Assembly: GCF_019343495.1 (NCBI RefSeq)
Contig: NZ_CP072550.1
Coordinates: 62,001-126,000 of the forward strand
Origin: Acinetobacter lwoffii
GTDB lineage: Bacteria > Pseudomonadota > Gammaproteobacteria > Pseudomonadales > Moraxellaceae
Direction: 5' to 3'
Length of the DNA: 64,000 nucleotides
This document shows, one piece after another, positions 32,934-42,836 of the stretch. The translations under genes and the position numbers were made by a program. The first letter of the stretch is position 1; the number at the start of each line of letters is the position of its first letter. The notes below the pieces were generated by a model. That model was not told where the DNA came from, made no database searches, and was given only the letters and a program-made list of their open reading frames with translations.

Positions 32934-33760
32934 TCGATCACTCACTTCAGATTTCAGTATCTAAACAAGCTAAGTTACTGAAAGTCTCTCGTGGTTGTTA
33001 TTATTATCGCCCAAAACCTGTTAGCTCATCAGATCTGAAGCTGATGCGATGTATTGATGAATTACATATGCAATATCCTTTTGCAGGCAGTCGTATGATG
33101 CGTGATTTGTTGAATCGTCAAGGGCATCATATAGGACGACGTCATACACGTACTTTAATGAAGAAAATGGGTATTCAGGCGTTATATTGCAAACCAAATT
33201 TAAGCCAGGCTAATCAAGCTCACCGTAAATATCCATATCTGCTCAAAGGATTGGCTATTCAGCGCAGTAATCAAGTGTGGTCTACTGATATAACGTATAT
33301 CCCTATGGCAAAAGGCTTTGTTTATTTATGTGCTGTGATTGATTGGCATAGCCGCAAGGTACTTGCGCATAGGGTATCGATTAGTATGGAGGTGGATTTT
33401 TGTATTTCGGCTTTAAATGAAGCGATTGAAAAATATGGATCACCTGAAATATTGAATACAGACCAAGGCAGTCAGTTCACCAGTGATGCATTTATTGATG
33501 TATTGAAATCAAATGGCATTCAAATCAGTATGGATGGTAAAGGTCGATGGGTAGATAATGTGATGGTTGAACGATTATGGCGGAGCGTTAAATATGAAGA
33601 GGTGTATCTCAAAGCTTATAGCAGTGTCACAGATGCGAAAAAGCAATTGAGTGCATATTTTGAGTTTTATAATCTGAAACGACCTCATTCGAGTCTAGAC
33701 AAAATGACACCAAATGAGTTTTACTATGATCAGCTACCCCAACAAAACAAGGTGGCTTAA
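32903..33760 (+). CDS. IS3-family OrfB (integrase-core transposase)
   Basis: The -1 frame is open from 32882 and encodes the rve/DDE core: VWSTDITYIPM (Asp), LNTDQGSQFTSDAF (Asp) and MVERLWRSVKYEEVY (Glu), ending RPHSSLDKMTPNEFYY. An N-terminal HTH_21-like part (YPFAGSRMMRDLL) is present. There is no separate good start, so expression by frameshifting from orfA is expected. It appears intact. Confidence 0.88.
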   Translation, partial: ETGPLQPQKLIDHSLQISVSKQAKLLKVSRGCYYYRPKPVSSSDLKLMRCIDELHMQYPFAGSRMMRDLLNRQGHHIGRRHTRTLMKKMGIQALYCKPNLSQANQAHRKYPYLLKGLAIQRSNQVWSTDITYIPMAKGFVYLCAVIDWHSRKVLAHRVSISMEVDFCISALNEAIEKYGSPEILNTDQGSQFTSDAFIDVLKSNGIQISMDGKGRWVDNVMVERLWRSVKYEEVYLKAYSSVTDAKKQLSAYFEFYNLKRPHSSLDKMTPNEFYYDQLPQQNKVA

Positions 33761-33816
33761 CTAGAGCGGAATATCACTTATAAATACGCTTTTAGTTGTT
33801 CAAACAAGTGGAACCA

Positions 33817-34068
33817 CCTCTGTTTACAGTTGATGAGTGGAATCTTTTTAAACAAGGATATGCTGAATTTGTAACGCTGACAGATCTTGAAAAAGAATAT
33901 TGGTTTATTGCAATTGAGCATATTTTTGTAGATGAGGTTATTTGGTTAATGGCAGATTTTTCTGAAGGATGGAAAATGCAACATCAATTAGGAATTTATT
34001 CATCAATATTCAAATGTATATTGACCCCTAGTGTACTGCAACAATATGATTTAGAAATCAATACTTAG
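33817..34068 (+). pseudogene. 3' remnant of a gene of unknown function
   Basis: The frame continues from the IS right end (33816) to a stop at 34068, about 83 plasmid- or chromosome-derived residues rich in Trp, Phe and Glu (DEWNLFKQGYAEFVTLTDLEKEYWF). Any start would have to come from the IS, so the gene is probably 5'-truncated. It belongs to the segment that also brings the efflux genes. Confidence 0.5.
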
Positions 34069-34321
34069 CTTTAAGATTTTATGTCATCAAACCAGTGAAA
34101 ATGAAAACCTTCCGTTTTTTATTTTATAAGTCACTATTTTATTAACTTAGAATATTTAAATCGAATGATTTAAATATTCGTTTAATACAATGCCTACTTC
34201 ACTTATATAGTTTAAGCAAAATGTCACTTTAGTAAGCTCTTCACCAGTTAATCTAAACTTTAGTTATACCGCTATTTATCATTTAACTGTATGAGCTTAA
34301 CCCTATTCAAAGATGGAAATT

Positions 34322-35488
34322 ATGAAAAAAAGTCGTTATTTAGTTAGCTCAGCTGGCATTATGACTGTGCTACTAATAGGCTGCTCAAAATCAGAAAATG
34401 CAGAGCATCATTCAGCAGATGCACCGTTAGCATCAGTAAGTGTAATGACTGCCCAAACACAATCAATAAATCTGATTGAAAATCTCCCTGGGCGTGTCAC
34501 TGCATATCGTATTGCTGAAATTCGCCCTCAGGTTGGTGGCATAGTAGATAAAGTTCTATTTAAACAGGGTACTTATGTACATGCAGGTCAACCACTTTTT
34601 AAATTAAATTCTGAAATATTTCAGGCTGATGTCAAAAGTAATAGAGCAACTTTACATCGTGCTGAGGCTGAAGTAACACGCCTTCAAATTTTGTTAAAAC
34701 GATACGCTGAACTGGTGACAGTTAATGCAATTAGTAAGCAAGAATATAACAATACTGAAGCAGAATATCAGAAAGCAAAAGCTGATGTTACTCAAATGGA
34801 AGCGATACTTTCACGTCAACAACTTAACCTAAAATATGCAACAATTACATCGCCAATATCTGGAATTATTGGTGAGATTTTAGTGACTGAAGGTGCATTA
34901 GTCAGCCAAGGTGATACTAAAGCCATGGCAGTAGTACAGCAAATTGATAAAGTGTATATCGACGTAAAACAGTCAATTACTGATTATGAAAAAATACAGG
35001 AAGCATTACAACAAGGGAATTTGTCAAATGCTAGCCATAACGTTGAAATACTAAATAGTCAAGGTAAGCCATACGATGTAAGGGGTGAAATTTTATTTTC
35101 AGACACTAAAGTAGATCCCGATACTGGTGATGTGACTATCCGTATTTTAGCGAATAATCCTAGTCAAAAATTGCTTCCCGGCATGTATGTCCGTATCAAC
35201 ATGAGCCGAACAAAAGTTGATAATGCGATTTTAGTGCCAGAGCAAGCTATCCAACATGATATTAGTGGTAAGGCGAATGTAACTATTATCAACCAAAAAG
35301 AGCAAGCACAAAGTAAAACTGTGCAACTGGGTCAGCGTTATCAAAATAGTTATGTAGTCACGCAAGGTATAAATGCGGGTGAAAAAATCATTGTCGAAGG
35401 TGTAGACCGTATTCAACCTAATCAGCGACTAAAAGTAAAACAATGGCAAGCACCTATAACGAATAATGAAAATGGGGGGCAGCAATAA
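34322..35488 (+). CDS. AdeA-like RND efflux periplasmic adaptor
   Basis: A 388-residue membrane-fusion lipoprotein linking an RND pump to an outer-membrane channel. The signal has lipobox LLIGC; the lipoyl/hairpin region includes IAEIRPQVGGIVDKVLFKQG and a long coiled coil; the C-terminus has GMYVRINM and VEGVDRIQPNQ. It resembles AdeA of Acinetobacter AdeABC but is clearly divergent. ATG 34322 is chosen to position the signal sequence. The 250 bases upstream are AT-rich, with no adeRS-type regulator. The stop overlaps the pump gene (TAATG). Confidence 0.9.
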   Translation: MKKSRYLVSSAGIMTVLLIGCSKSENAEHHSADAPLASVSVMTAQTQSINLIENLPGRVTAYRIAEIRPQVGGIVDKVLFKQGTYVHAGQPLFKLNSEIFQADVKSNRATLHRAEAEVTRLQILLKRYAELVTVNAISKQEYNNTEAEYQKAKADVTQMEAILSRQQLNLKYATITSPISGIIGEILVTEGALVSQGDTKAMAVVQQIDKVYIDVKQSITDYEKIQEALQQGNLSNASHNVEILNSQGKPYDVRGEILFSDTKVDPDTGDVTIRILANNPSQKLLPGMYVRINMSRTKVDNAILVPEQAIQHDISGKANVTIINQKEQAQSKTVQLGQRYQNSYVVTQGINAGEKIIVEGVDRIQPNQRLKVKQWQAPITNNENGGQQ

Positions 35489-38400
35489 TGTCTCAATTTT
35501 TCATTCGTCGACCAATTTTTGCTTGGGTCATCGCCTTATTTATTATTTTATTTGGTGTATTAAGTATACCTAAATTGCCAATTGCACGCTTTCCAAGTGT
35601 AGCTCCACCACAAATTAGTATTACAGCAATGTATCCTGGAGCTACACCAAAGACGCTCAATGACAGTGTTGTAACACTTATTGAAAGAGAAATGTCAGGT
35701 GTTAAGAATTTACTGTATTACAGTTCAAGTTCAGATACCTCTGGTAGCGCTACTGTTACTGCTACATTTAAGCCTGGTACAGATGTAGAGCTTGCTCAAG
35801 TTGATGTTCAAAACAAAATCAAAGCAATTGAGTCGAGACTACCTCAACCTGTTCGACAACAAGGGCTTATGGTTGATGCAGCTTCATCTGGATTTTTGAT
35901 GATCATAGGTCTGAACTCCCCTAATCATCAATATTCTGAAATAGACCTAAGTGACTACATGACACGACACGTCATTGAAGAAATCAAGCGAGTTGATGGG
36001 GTTGGGAAAATCCAGAATTTTGGAGCTGAAAAAGCTATGCGCATTTGGGTCGATCCAAATCGTTTAGTATCTTATGGTCTGAGTATTAAAGACGTAAATA
36101 CGGCTATTCAAAATCAAAACCTCCCGATTTCACCTGGTCGTATAGGTGATACACCTGCCCTCAAAGGACAGCAAATTACGATTCCATTAACAGCACAAGG
36201 GCAATTGGAGACTGTTGAACAATTTAAAAAAATTAGTTTACGTTCGAATAAAAATGGGGCAACTGTACTGTTATCAGATGTGGCTCATATTGAGGTTGGT
36301 GCGCAGTCTTATAGTTTTGCCATTTTAGAGAATGGTAATCCATCTACAGCAATAGCAATACAAATGAGTCCCAATGCAAATGCCGTTAAAACTGCTGAAG
36401 GGGTAAAGGCAAAAATCAACCAATTGAGTACTTCATTACCTGATGGAATGAAATTCTCAATCCCTTATGATACTGCACCATTTGTTAAAGTTTCTATTCA
36501 AAAAGTAATTACAACATTAATTGAAGCCATGGTTTTAGTCTTTATTGTAATGTTCATATTTCTTCATAATGTTCGTTATACCTTAATTCCAGCTATTGTT
36601 GCTCCCATAGCATTGCTAGGAACGTTCTCTGTAATGCTACTTGCTGGCTTTTCTATCAATGTCCTAACCATGTTTGGTATGGTGCTGGCGATTGGGATCA
36701 TTGTAGATGATGCCATTGTAGTGATTGAAAATGTGGAAAGAATCATGGTATCAGAAGGCTTGTCCCCTGCAGATGCCACCTCGAAGGCGATGAAAGAAAT
36801 TACGAATCCGATTATTGGTATTACTTTGGTTTTGGCTGCAGTATTTTTACCAATGGCTTTAGCAAATGGTTCAGTAGGGATTATTTATCGCCAATTCACT
36901 ATCACAATGTCAGTTTCGATTTTATTCTCAGCATTCCTAGCCTTAACTTTGACACCTGCTTTATGTGCAACCATGTTGAAACCAATAGATAAAAATCATG
37001 TGAAAAAAGGTGTTTTTGCTTGGTTTGATCGAAGTTTTGAAAAATTAAATAATCGATATGAACATGGTTTATTTAAAGTCATTAAACATAAAAGAACGGC
37101 TATGCTATTTTTTATAGGCATTGTTGTTGCACTTCTTTTTTGTTTTAAACAAGTACCTACTGCATTTATGCCAGAAGAAGATCAGGGTTGGTTTATGACA
37201 TCAATTCAACTTCCTTCTGATGCCACACAAGAACGTACCAAAAAAGTTGTTACTGAATTTCAGGAACATCTAAATAAAGAAGTTGGTATTCAAGATAATA
37301 TGGCGATCTTAGGCTTTGGATTTAGTGGTTCAGGGCAAAATACAGCAATGTATTTTACCAATTTACTCCCCTTTGAGGACCGTAAAATTACTGCCCAACA
37401 AGTCGTGGATAATGCGAATACTGCAATGGCTGACAGCTCGGAAGGCCAAGTAATGTCTGTATTGCCTCCAGCAATTGATGAATTAGGAAGCTCTTCTGGA
37501 TTTTCATTACAATTGCAGGATGTAGGAAATATTGGCATGCAAGCATTAGCACAAGCCCAAGATCAATTACTCAGTTTATCAACTCAAAGTAAAAAAGTTG
37601 TAGATGTTTACTCTGATGGTTTACCAGATGGAAATTCTGTACAACTCAAAATTGATCGTGAAAAACTACAAATATTAGGTGTTAACTTCAGTGATGTTAC
37701 CGATATCATTTCTACTTCAATGGGTTCAATGTATATCAACGATTTTCCAAATCAAGATCGTATGCAGCAAGTTATTGTTCAACTTGATGCCAAATCACGT
37801 ATGAGTATTGATGATATTTTACAAATCAAAGTAAATAGTCAAAGTGGTAAACTGATTTCTATGTCTGAGATTATTACTCCAGTTTGGCAATACTCCCCAC
37901 AACAATACAATCGTTACAATGGTCGTCCATCTTTAAGTGTTACGGGTAGTCCAGCACCTGGTATATCTTCTGGTCAAGCAATGTCAGAAATGGAAAATTT
38001 AATCAAACAACTTCCAAAAGGTGTGGGGTATGAATGGAGTGGTATTTCTTTAGAAGAAAAACAGGCTGAATCGCAAACTATATTTTTATTACTTCTATCT
38101 ATGCTCGTAGTATTTCTTGTTTTAGCTGGGTTATATGAAAGTTGGTCCATCCCTCTTTCTGTTATGTTGGTTGTACCTCTAGGGCTTATAGGTGCATTTA
38201 TAGCTGTAATGATAAGAGGTATGCCCAATGATATTTTCTTTAAGGTTGGTATGATTACCATCATTGGATTATCAGCGAAAAATGCCATTTTAATTGTTGA
38301 ATTTGCTAAGGCTCTCCGAGAAGATGGGATGAGTTTAGTTAAAGCAACCGTTGAAGCTGCAAAATTGCGCTTGCGTCCAATCTTAATGACTTCTTTAGCA

Positions 38401-38589
38401 TTTACATGCGGAGTTATTCCTTTAGTTTTTGCAAGTGGTGCGAGTTCTGAAACCCAAAAGGCTATAGGTACTGGCGTATTTGGAGGAATGATCAGTGCAA
38501 CTCTTCTTGCTTTAGTGTTTGTCCCTATTTTTTTCATTATTGTTATGGGAACTGTTGATAAATTTTCTAAACAAAAAGGATCAAACTAA
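35488..38589 (+). CDS. AdeB-like RND multidrug efflux pump
   Basis: A 1,033-residue inner-membrane proton antiporter with the twelve-helix RND plan. It starts MSQFFIRRPIFAWVIALFII. GIIVDDAIVVIENVERIM near residue 400 carries the proton-relay Asp pair, IGLSAKNAILIVEFA carries the relay Lys, and FMPEEDQGWF opens the second periplasmic domain. Close to AdeB in many stretches (SMGSMYINDFPNQ, PQQYNRYNGRPSLS). No AdeC-like channel gene follows, so it must recruit another outer-membrane factor. Regulator absent from the window. Confidence 0.93.
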   Translation: MSQFFIRRPIFAWVIALFIILFGVLSIPKLPIARFPSVAPPQISITAMYPGATPKTLNDSVVTLIEREMSGVKNLLYYSSSSDTSGSATVTATFKPGTDVELAQVDVQNKIKAIESRLPQPVRQQGLMVDAASSGFLMIIGLNSPNHQYSEIDLSDYMTRHVIEEIKRVDGVGKIQNFGAEKAMRIWVDPNRLVSYGLSIKDVNTAIQNQNLPISPGRIGDTPALKGQQITIPLTAQGQLETVEQFKKISLRSNKNGATVLLSDVAHIEVGAQSYSFAILENGNPSTAIAIQMSPNANAVKTAEGVKAKINQLSTSLPDGMKFSIPYDTAPFVKVSIQKVITTLIEAMVLVFIVMFIFLHNVRYTLIPAIVAPIALLGTFSVMLLAGFSINVLTMFGMVLAIGIIVDDAIVVIENVERIMVSEGLSPADATSKAMKEITNPIIGITLVLAAVFLPMALANGSVGIIYRQFTITMSVSILFSAFLALTLTPALCATMLKPIDKNHVKKGVFAWFDRSFEKLNNRYEHGLFKVIKHKRTAMLFFIGIVVALLFCFKQVPTAFMPEEDQGWFMTSIQLPSDATQERTKKVVTEFQEHLNKEVGIQDNMAILGFGFSGSGQNTAMYFTNLLPFEDRKITAQQVVDNANTAMADSSEGQVMSVLPPAIDELGSSSGFSLQLQDVGNIGMQALAQAQDQLLSLSTQSKKVVDVYSDGLPDGNSVQLKIDREKLQILGVNFSDVTDIISTSMGSMYINDFPNQDRMQQVIVQLDAKSRMSIDDILQIKVNSQSGKLISMSEIITPVWQYSPQQYNRYNGRPSLSVTGSPAPGISSGQAMSEMENLIKQLPKGVGYEWSGISLEEKQAESQTIFLLLLSMLVVFLVLAGLYESWSIPLSVMLVVPLGLIGAFIAVMIRGMPNDIFFKVGMITIIGLSAKNAILIVEFAKALREDGMSLVKATVEAAKLRLRPILMTSLAFTCGVIPLVFASGASSETQKAIGTGVFGGMISATLLALVFVPIFFIIVMGTVDKFSKQKGSN

Positions 38590-38743
38590 TCTATAAGCTT
38601 TGTGGGTTAGAAAAAAAATAACTCACTTTGCATTGATCATATTTAAATTCTTGTTTTATCCATAGCACTAACCTATTAATTTTAAAAAATAATAGGTACT
38701 GGCTAAATAGCAAATCGATACATATCTTTTTCATAGAGGAAAT

Positions 38744-39202
38744 ATGATTTTAGTAAGTTCTTGTCTGGCTGGCTTAAAGGTACGTTATAACGGGACGCAT
38801 AGCTTAAACGAAAAAATCGAAAAATTAGTCAAAGATGGAAAAGCTACTATGGTATGTCCAGAGATTCTTGGCGGTTTATCAACACCACGCGAACCTGCCG
38901 AGATTTCGGGAGGTAATGGCGATGATGTCTTAGATGGAAAAGCCTGTGTAATTGAAAAATCAGGAAAGGATGTGACTTCAATCTATATTGAAGGGGCATA
39001 TAGAACTTTAAAAAAAGTTCAATTATTAAAAGCTACTCTGGTAGTGCTTAAAGAAAATAGCCCTTCATGTGGTAGTTCAATGATTTACGATGGTCAATTT
39101 AATGGGAATAAGATCTATGGCAATGGAGTTACCTCCGCTTTGCTTAAACGTCATAATATAAAAGTCATTTCAGAAGAAACTTTTTGGCAACTTTTACCCT
39201 AG
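38744..39202 (+). CDS. DUF523 family protein
   Basis: A 152-residue protein with the DUF523 pattern: SSCLAGLKVRYNG at the N-terminus, VCPEILGGLSTPREPAEI, and NSPSCGSSMIYDG. Conserved cysteines suggest metal or redox binding; biochemical role unknown. AGAGGAAAT precedes ATG 38744. It belongs to the chromosomal-type block with the efflux and ANT(3'') genes. Confidence 0.88.
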   Translation: MILVSSCLAGLKVRYNGTHSLNEKIEKLVKDGKATMVCPEILGGLSTPREPAEISGGNGDDVLDGKACVIEKSGKDVTSIYIEGAYRTLKKVQLLKATLVVLKENSPSCGSSMIYDGQFNGNKIYGNGVTSALLKRHNIKVISEETFWQLLP

Positions 39203-39328
39203 TTCCTCCGCTTTTATTTAAAATCTTCATGCAACTCCAACCACGCCCCCCTTTGCAATATCAAGTCTCTTCGGTATTTAGAGATATAGTGAGGTAATAA
39301 TCTAAGAAGCATATCCATTACTTCCACA

Positions 39329-40117
39329 TCAGTTAAAAAGTAGTGGTTCAATTTTATGCTGTAATTCTTTAACAATTTTAGCAAGCTGATCATGTAAAAC
39401 TAACCAACATTGCTCATGACCTTGCCCAATATATTCATCTATTATGAGTTGCAAAATGTCTTGATCTATCTGACTTAAGAATTCTAAAAACCATGTCGCA
39501 GCAACATCCTTGGCAACTATTGTTTTATGATCTAATGTATAAGCTATACGGCATAGCGCTAAAATTTGATTACATTCATCCTGATCGTCTTTCCAATGAG
39601 CAATAATTTGTGGATAAGTTTTTTGCATGGCAAATATTAATTGTTCATAGCTAATTGGATTTAACCAATCGCAAATATCAGGTCCAAAGATAGTAATGTT
39701 ATGTAATTGGGCAGTTTTAAGTAAAATACTAATATCTGGATCAGATTGACTATAAAGTAATTCACCTTTGAGTAATTCTTCTCTCAACCACTCGCCATAT
39801 TGTAGCTGATATGTATATGGATGATTTTTATTGGTAATACTCCCTTTTTCTAATATCGTAATTTCTAAGGCACGCGCTGTAGCATGACCAATCGGAACAG
39901 ATATATTTAGAAAATTCTGCGCTAATTGTTTTCTTTCCTGATCGGTAATTTCACGTTCAATAATAACTAAAATATCAAGATCACTTTTATGTTTTAAACC
40001 ACCATCAACATACGAACCATATAAATAAATAGCATAAAGCTTATCTTTAAAATTTTTTTGTAAAAGCTGTTTTACACTTTCAACTTGGCGACACTCTTCA
40101 TCATTTAAGCTTTGCAT
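39329..40117 (-). CDS. ANT(3'')-II-like aminoglycoside nucleotidyltransferase
   Basis: A 262-residue AadA-type enzyme adenylylating streptomycin and spectinomycin. The nucleotidyltransferase motif is LYGSYVDGGLKHKSDLDILVI (GS and two Asp, residues 33-52), with the C-terminal helical domain holding QYGEWLR and LALCRIAYTLDHK. It resembles the chromosomal ANT(3'')-II enzymes of Acinetobacter more than cassette aadA genes and has no attC site. Single gene, opposite to the efflux operon. Confidence 0.87.
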   Translation of the reverse strand: MQSLNDEECRQVESVKQLLQKNFKDKLYAIYLYGSYVDGGLKHKSDLDILVIIEREITDQERKQLAQNFLNISVPIGHATARALEITILEKGSITNKNHPYTYQLQYGEWLREELLKGELLYSQSDPDISILLKTAQLHNITIFGPDICDWLNPISYEQLIFAMQKTYPQIIAHWKDDQDECNQILALCRIAYTLDHKTIVAKDVAATWFLEFLSQIDQDILQLIIDEYIGQGHEQCWLVLHDQLAKIVKELQHKIEPLLFN

Positions 40118-40368
40118 ATGATTTTTAATTTAAAAAAATAAGTAATGAATTCATAGAGCATTATACAGAACACTGGCTAACATAGCCAGTGGTATTAAAA
40201 GGAATTTTAAAGGTTGAGCCATATTCCACTACACCAAGTTTTAAGCGTTGTGCTTATTTAATTTAATTATAGTGAAAAAGTTAGCTTATAAATTTTAAAA
40301 AAAAATTAATGACCATGGTTTTTATTAAAATATCTATATAGACAATTAAGCTAATTAGGTGGGCAATT

Positions 40369-41172
40369 ATGAATATGTTGGTAAATATAAAAAGAGAAGT
40401 GCAAGCATCTGAATTAGACTTTATTGAAGTCGAAAAGCTAATTTTGCAATGCGAAAAAGCAAAATCGTCAATAAAGGTTATTTATGAAAGCATCAAAGAT
40501 ATTGAACTTGATGCTTACCAGATTGTGAGTGCAATCACCCGAAAATCATATTCATCATCATTCAATACTGAAGAATCTGCTTTAAAACAAATATCGTCAT
40601 GCTTCTGGAGGAAGTTAACTGAGATCATCAATCTTAGAAACTTTATATCTGAAAAAGAATATGATGCGTTGTCAGATAAAATTGCTCGTCATGAAATTGA
40701 AGATTTCACGATGGATAACGTGAATGTATTTTTAGAATCTATCTGGTCTACGCGCCACATGGCATATGCTCGTAAAGTTGATTCATTGTTTTGCCAATTA
40801 TCAAGCAAATACAAAACCAATCTTGGTGCTGGTATTAACCCGTGCGTGATCATTCATCACAATAGCTACCATTCTTATTGCAGACGAGATAATTTAGTGG
40901 AAGAAGTACGCTTTATAGCAAGGCAGTTATTTGGCAAGCCTTTAGACCACACTAGATTAGATAAACTCAGGTTAGATCGTGGTATCTGGCATAGCATTGA
41001 TGATAATTTATTACGCATTAAGATCTACGAAAACGGTAACTGTCATATCTTGTTTAATCAATGCGTAGTTGATCGCATTAACCAGGTATTAAACCTGTTA
41101 TATCCGAATCAAATTGGCATAGATCCAAATGTAAAACACAAACGCCGTGCGTATGATGAACCCATTTTATAA
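40369..41172 (+). CDS. DUF4942-like plasmid protein
   Basis: A 267-residue protein. The C-terminal part DNLLRIKIYENGNCHILFNQCVVDRINQVLNLL matches the DUF4942 pattern, a family common on plasmids and phages, sometimes fused to methyltransferases. The N-terminal half is helical. ATG 40369 follows AGGTGGGC. It marks the return to plasmid backbone after the chromosomal-type block. Role unknown. Confidence 0.72.
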   Translation: MNMLVNIKREVQASELDFIEVEKLILQCEKAKSSIKVIYESIKDIELDAYQIVSAITRKSYSSSFNTEESALKQISSCFWRKLTEIINLRNFISEKEYDALSDKIARHEIEDFTMDNVNVFLESIWSTRHMAYARKVDSLFCQLSSKYKTNLGAGINPCVIIHHNSYHSYCRRDNLVEEVRFIARQLFGKPLDHTRLDKLRLDRGIWHSIDDNLLRIKIYENGNCHILFNQCVVDRINQVLNLLYPNQIGIDPNVKHKRRAYDEPIL

Positions 41173-41180
41173 AGCTCATT

Positions 41181-41214
41181 AAAAAACCGTCAATTGTTAT
41201 TGTGGTTTTTTTTT
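41181..41214 (+). terminator. weak intrinsic terminator
   Basis: AAAAAACC pairs with GGTTTTTT around a 15-base loop, followed by more T, a few bases after the stop at 41172. Confidence 0.5.
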
Positions 41215-41367
41215 AGATATATACGGTACTAATTTTGCGATCGTGCCACTGGTGAACATACACTGACCATATCACTATGGATACTTGGGATAAATCATAT
41301 CCCTTAAAGGCAGATTTAAATTTAGACTCCATTTTTCGGAGCTGCATTCTCTTATCACGAGATGGCT

Positions 41368-41661
41368 CTAATTCAATATCCCCAATGAATTGAGAATTGC
41401 AATAAGATCTTGTTCAGGTGTATCAGCAAGCACCGTCACGTTATAGCCACCGCTAAACTGGTGTAATTCAGCACAGTACTCAACATCAGACGCCGTGAGT
41501 ACCAATTCAACATCAAAATATTGAATCACTTTAAGCACCTGGTACTTTGCTTTAAAGAATCCGTTGTTTTCAGCTAACTTCATCGCTTCAGCAATGGTGA
41601 TGTTTTCAAGCACAAGACGGTCTTGAGCTGGTTCATCTTCATATGTTTTAAAACTTAACAA
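41368..41661 (-). CDS. hypothetical acidic protein (97 aa)
   Basis: A 97-residue acidic protein with no recognised domain (ENITIAEAMKLAENNGFFKAKYQV). Its size and charge would fit an antitoxin-like or DNA-mimic protein, but no partner gene is adjacent, so this is only speculation. It diverges from the gene at 41882 across an AT-rich region holding repeat copy c. Confidence 0.5.
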   Translation of the reverse strand: MLSFKTYEDEPAQDRLVLENITIAEAMKLAENNGFFKAKYQVLKVIQYFDVELVLTASDVEYCAELHQFSGGYNVTVLADTPEQDLIAILNSLGILN

Positions 41662-41757
41662 TTTAATTAAACTTAATTAATTAACTAATTGCTCGTTAAA
41701 TTATTCTTAATGCATTACGGCGATACGGCTAATAGAAAAATCATATTAGTACGCAAG

Positions 41758-41780
41758 CGATGTTTTTTAATTGATTAAAA
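41758..41780. repeat. dispersed near-palindrome, copy c
   Basis: CGATG, six T, then AATTGATTAAAA, identical to copy b over 23 bases. It lies 100 bases upstream of a leader-bearing gene (ATG 41882). TTGCCA and TAAAAT 15 bases apart occur between the repeat and the leader and could be a promoter. Confidence 0.75.
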
Positions 41781-41881
41781 AAGATTGAAAATCTTATTTT
41801 TCGAGAAAAGTTTGCCAGGTTGTGTTTTCCCATAAAATGAAACTATCAAAAGCAGAAAGCTTAAAACTTGGAGTGAACAGC

Positions 41882-42289
41882 ATGTCAAATTTAAACGCTC
41901 AATCAGTACAGTTACAAGGCACTTTATACATCGGTTTCCCTAAAACTTTTAGCGGTGCTCACATGGAAACATTGTTTGATGAAATCTCAGATTACATCGA
42001 CAACAACTGTGATTTAACCCTTGCGGATCTTCAAGCGGATAGTGACTATGCTCAACTTCAATTTCAACAGCACATGCCGACATTGGCTGATAAAACAAAT
42101 TTCTTCTTCATGGACGTTGAAATCTACGTTGCAACATTAAAAGAAAACTTTGGTCATACATCAGTACTCGACCAAGTTACCTCAGTAAATATCTTTGGCA
42201 AAAACCTTGAAGACATTTGCACGTTAATGGCTCAAAACGGCTACGCATACGACCGTATAGAAGATTGTTGGTCACGCGAACTTTCTTAA
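41882..42289 (+). CDS. hypothetical acidic protein (135 aa)
   Basis: A 135-residue acidic protein. ATG 41882 follows AAACTTGGAGTGAACAGC; a longer in-frame reading from 41822 would translate through the leader and is rejected. It starts a run of three plus-strand genes (41882, 42355, 42837) with short gaps. No domain recognised. Confidence 0.7.
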   Translation: MSNLNAQSVQLQGTLYIGFPKTFSGAHMETLFDEISDYIDNNCDLTLADLQADSDYAQLQFQQHMPTLADKTNFFFMDVEIYVATLKENFGHTSVLDQVTSVNIFGKNLEDICTLMAQNGYAYDRIEDCWSRELS

Positions 42290-42354
42290 TTCAATTCACC
42301 CATACGCACGGATAACGTGCGTATGCCACTGAATCACATTTGAGGATATAAACC

Positions 42355-42825
42355 ATGCAAAACCTAATTACAGCGCATTGCGAGCTAACCATCAAACATG
42401 ATGAAAAACAGCAAAAAAATGTCGGGCCTGTTGTTGTGACGTTTGGGGCGATCTTTACTGCTGAGTCGGTGAATGAACTGTTTTGCGCTATATGCCAAGA
42501 CGGAATCAGATTTAAAGCAATCTATAACCCCGACAATATGTATTTTTTACGCCATGAGCTAAGCCCAATTGCTGATTTGTCAGTTAAGACAGACCAAGAC
42601 GGCAACATTATTGTCAGTGTGATTGCATCCACTAGCCCATATTTTGAGATCAAAGTACTAAAAAATGGTTTTACCAACTCAGACACCTTAAACAGATCTG
42701 CAATTCGCACGTTGGTTCGCAACCATCAAAGCCCATTCCAAGAGCAAATTTCTGACTACTTTGAAACAGACCCAATTTTTAAAACCATGCAAGCAATTTT
42801 TGCACACACGTATTTAAGCCGATAA
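42355..42825 (+). CDS. hypothetical protein (156 aa)
   Basis: A 156-residue protein with predicted beta-rich N-terminal half and conserved-looking cysteines (FCAICQDG). GAGGATATAAACC precedes ATG 42355. The next gene starts 12 bases after the stop, so co-transcription is likely. Not recognised. Confidence 0.68.
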   Translation: MQNLITAHCELTIKHDEKQQKNVGPVVVTFGAIFTAESVNELFCAICQDGIRFKAIYNPDNMYFLRHELSPIADLSVKTDQDGNIIVSVIASTSPYFEIKVLKNGFTNSDTLNRSAIRTLVRNHQSPFQEQISDYFETDPIFKTMQAIFAHTYLSR

Positions 42826-42836
42826 GGAACTTCACC

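Larger units (their letters stand above)
32545..33816 (+). mobile_element. IS3-family insertion sequence
   Basis: 1,272 bp with imperfect inverted ends: TGGATCC (left) and TGGTTCC (read inward from the right), each followed by TTTGAACAACT and then TATAAGTGATA. It carries overlapping orfA and orfB. No target duplication is visible (GAGA at the left, CCTC at the right), so the two flanks probably come from different places and were joined by deletion or recombination. IS51-group-like; name not recognised. Confidence 0.82.
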
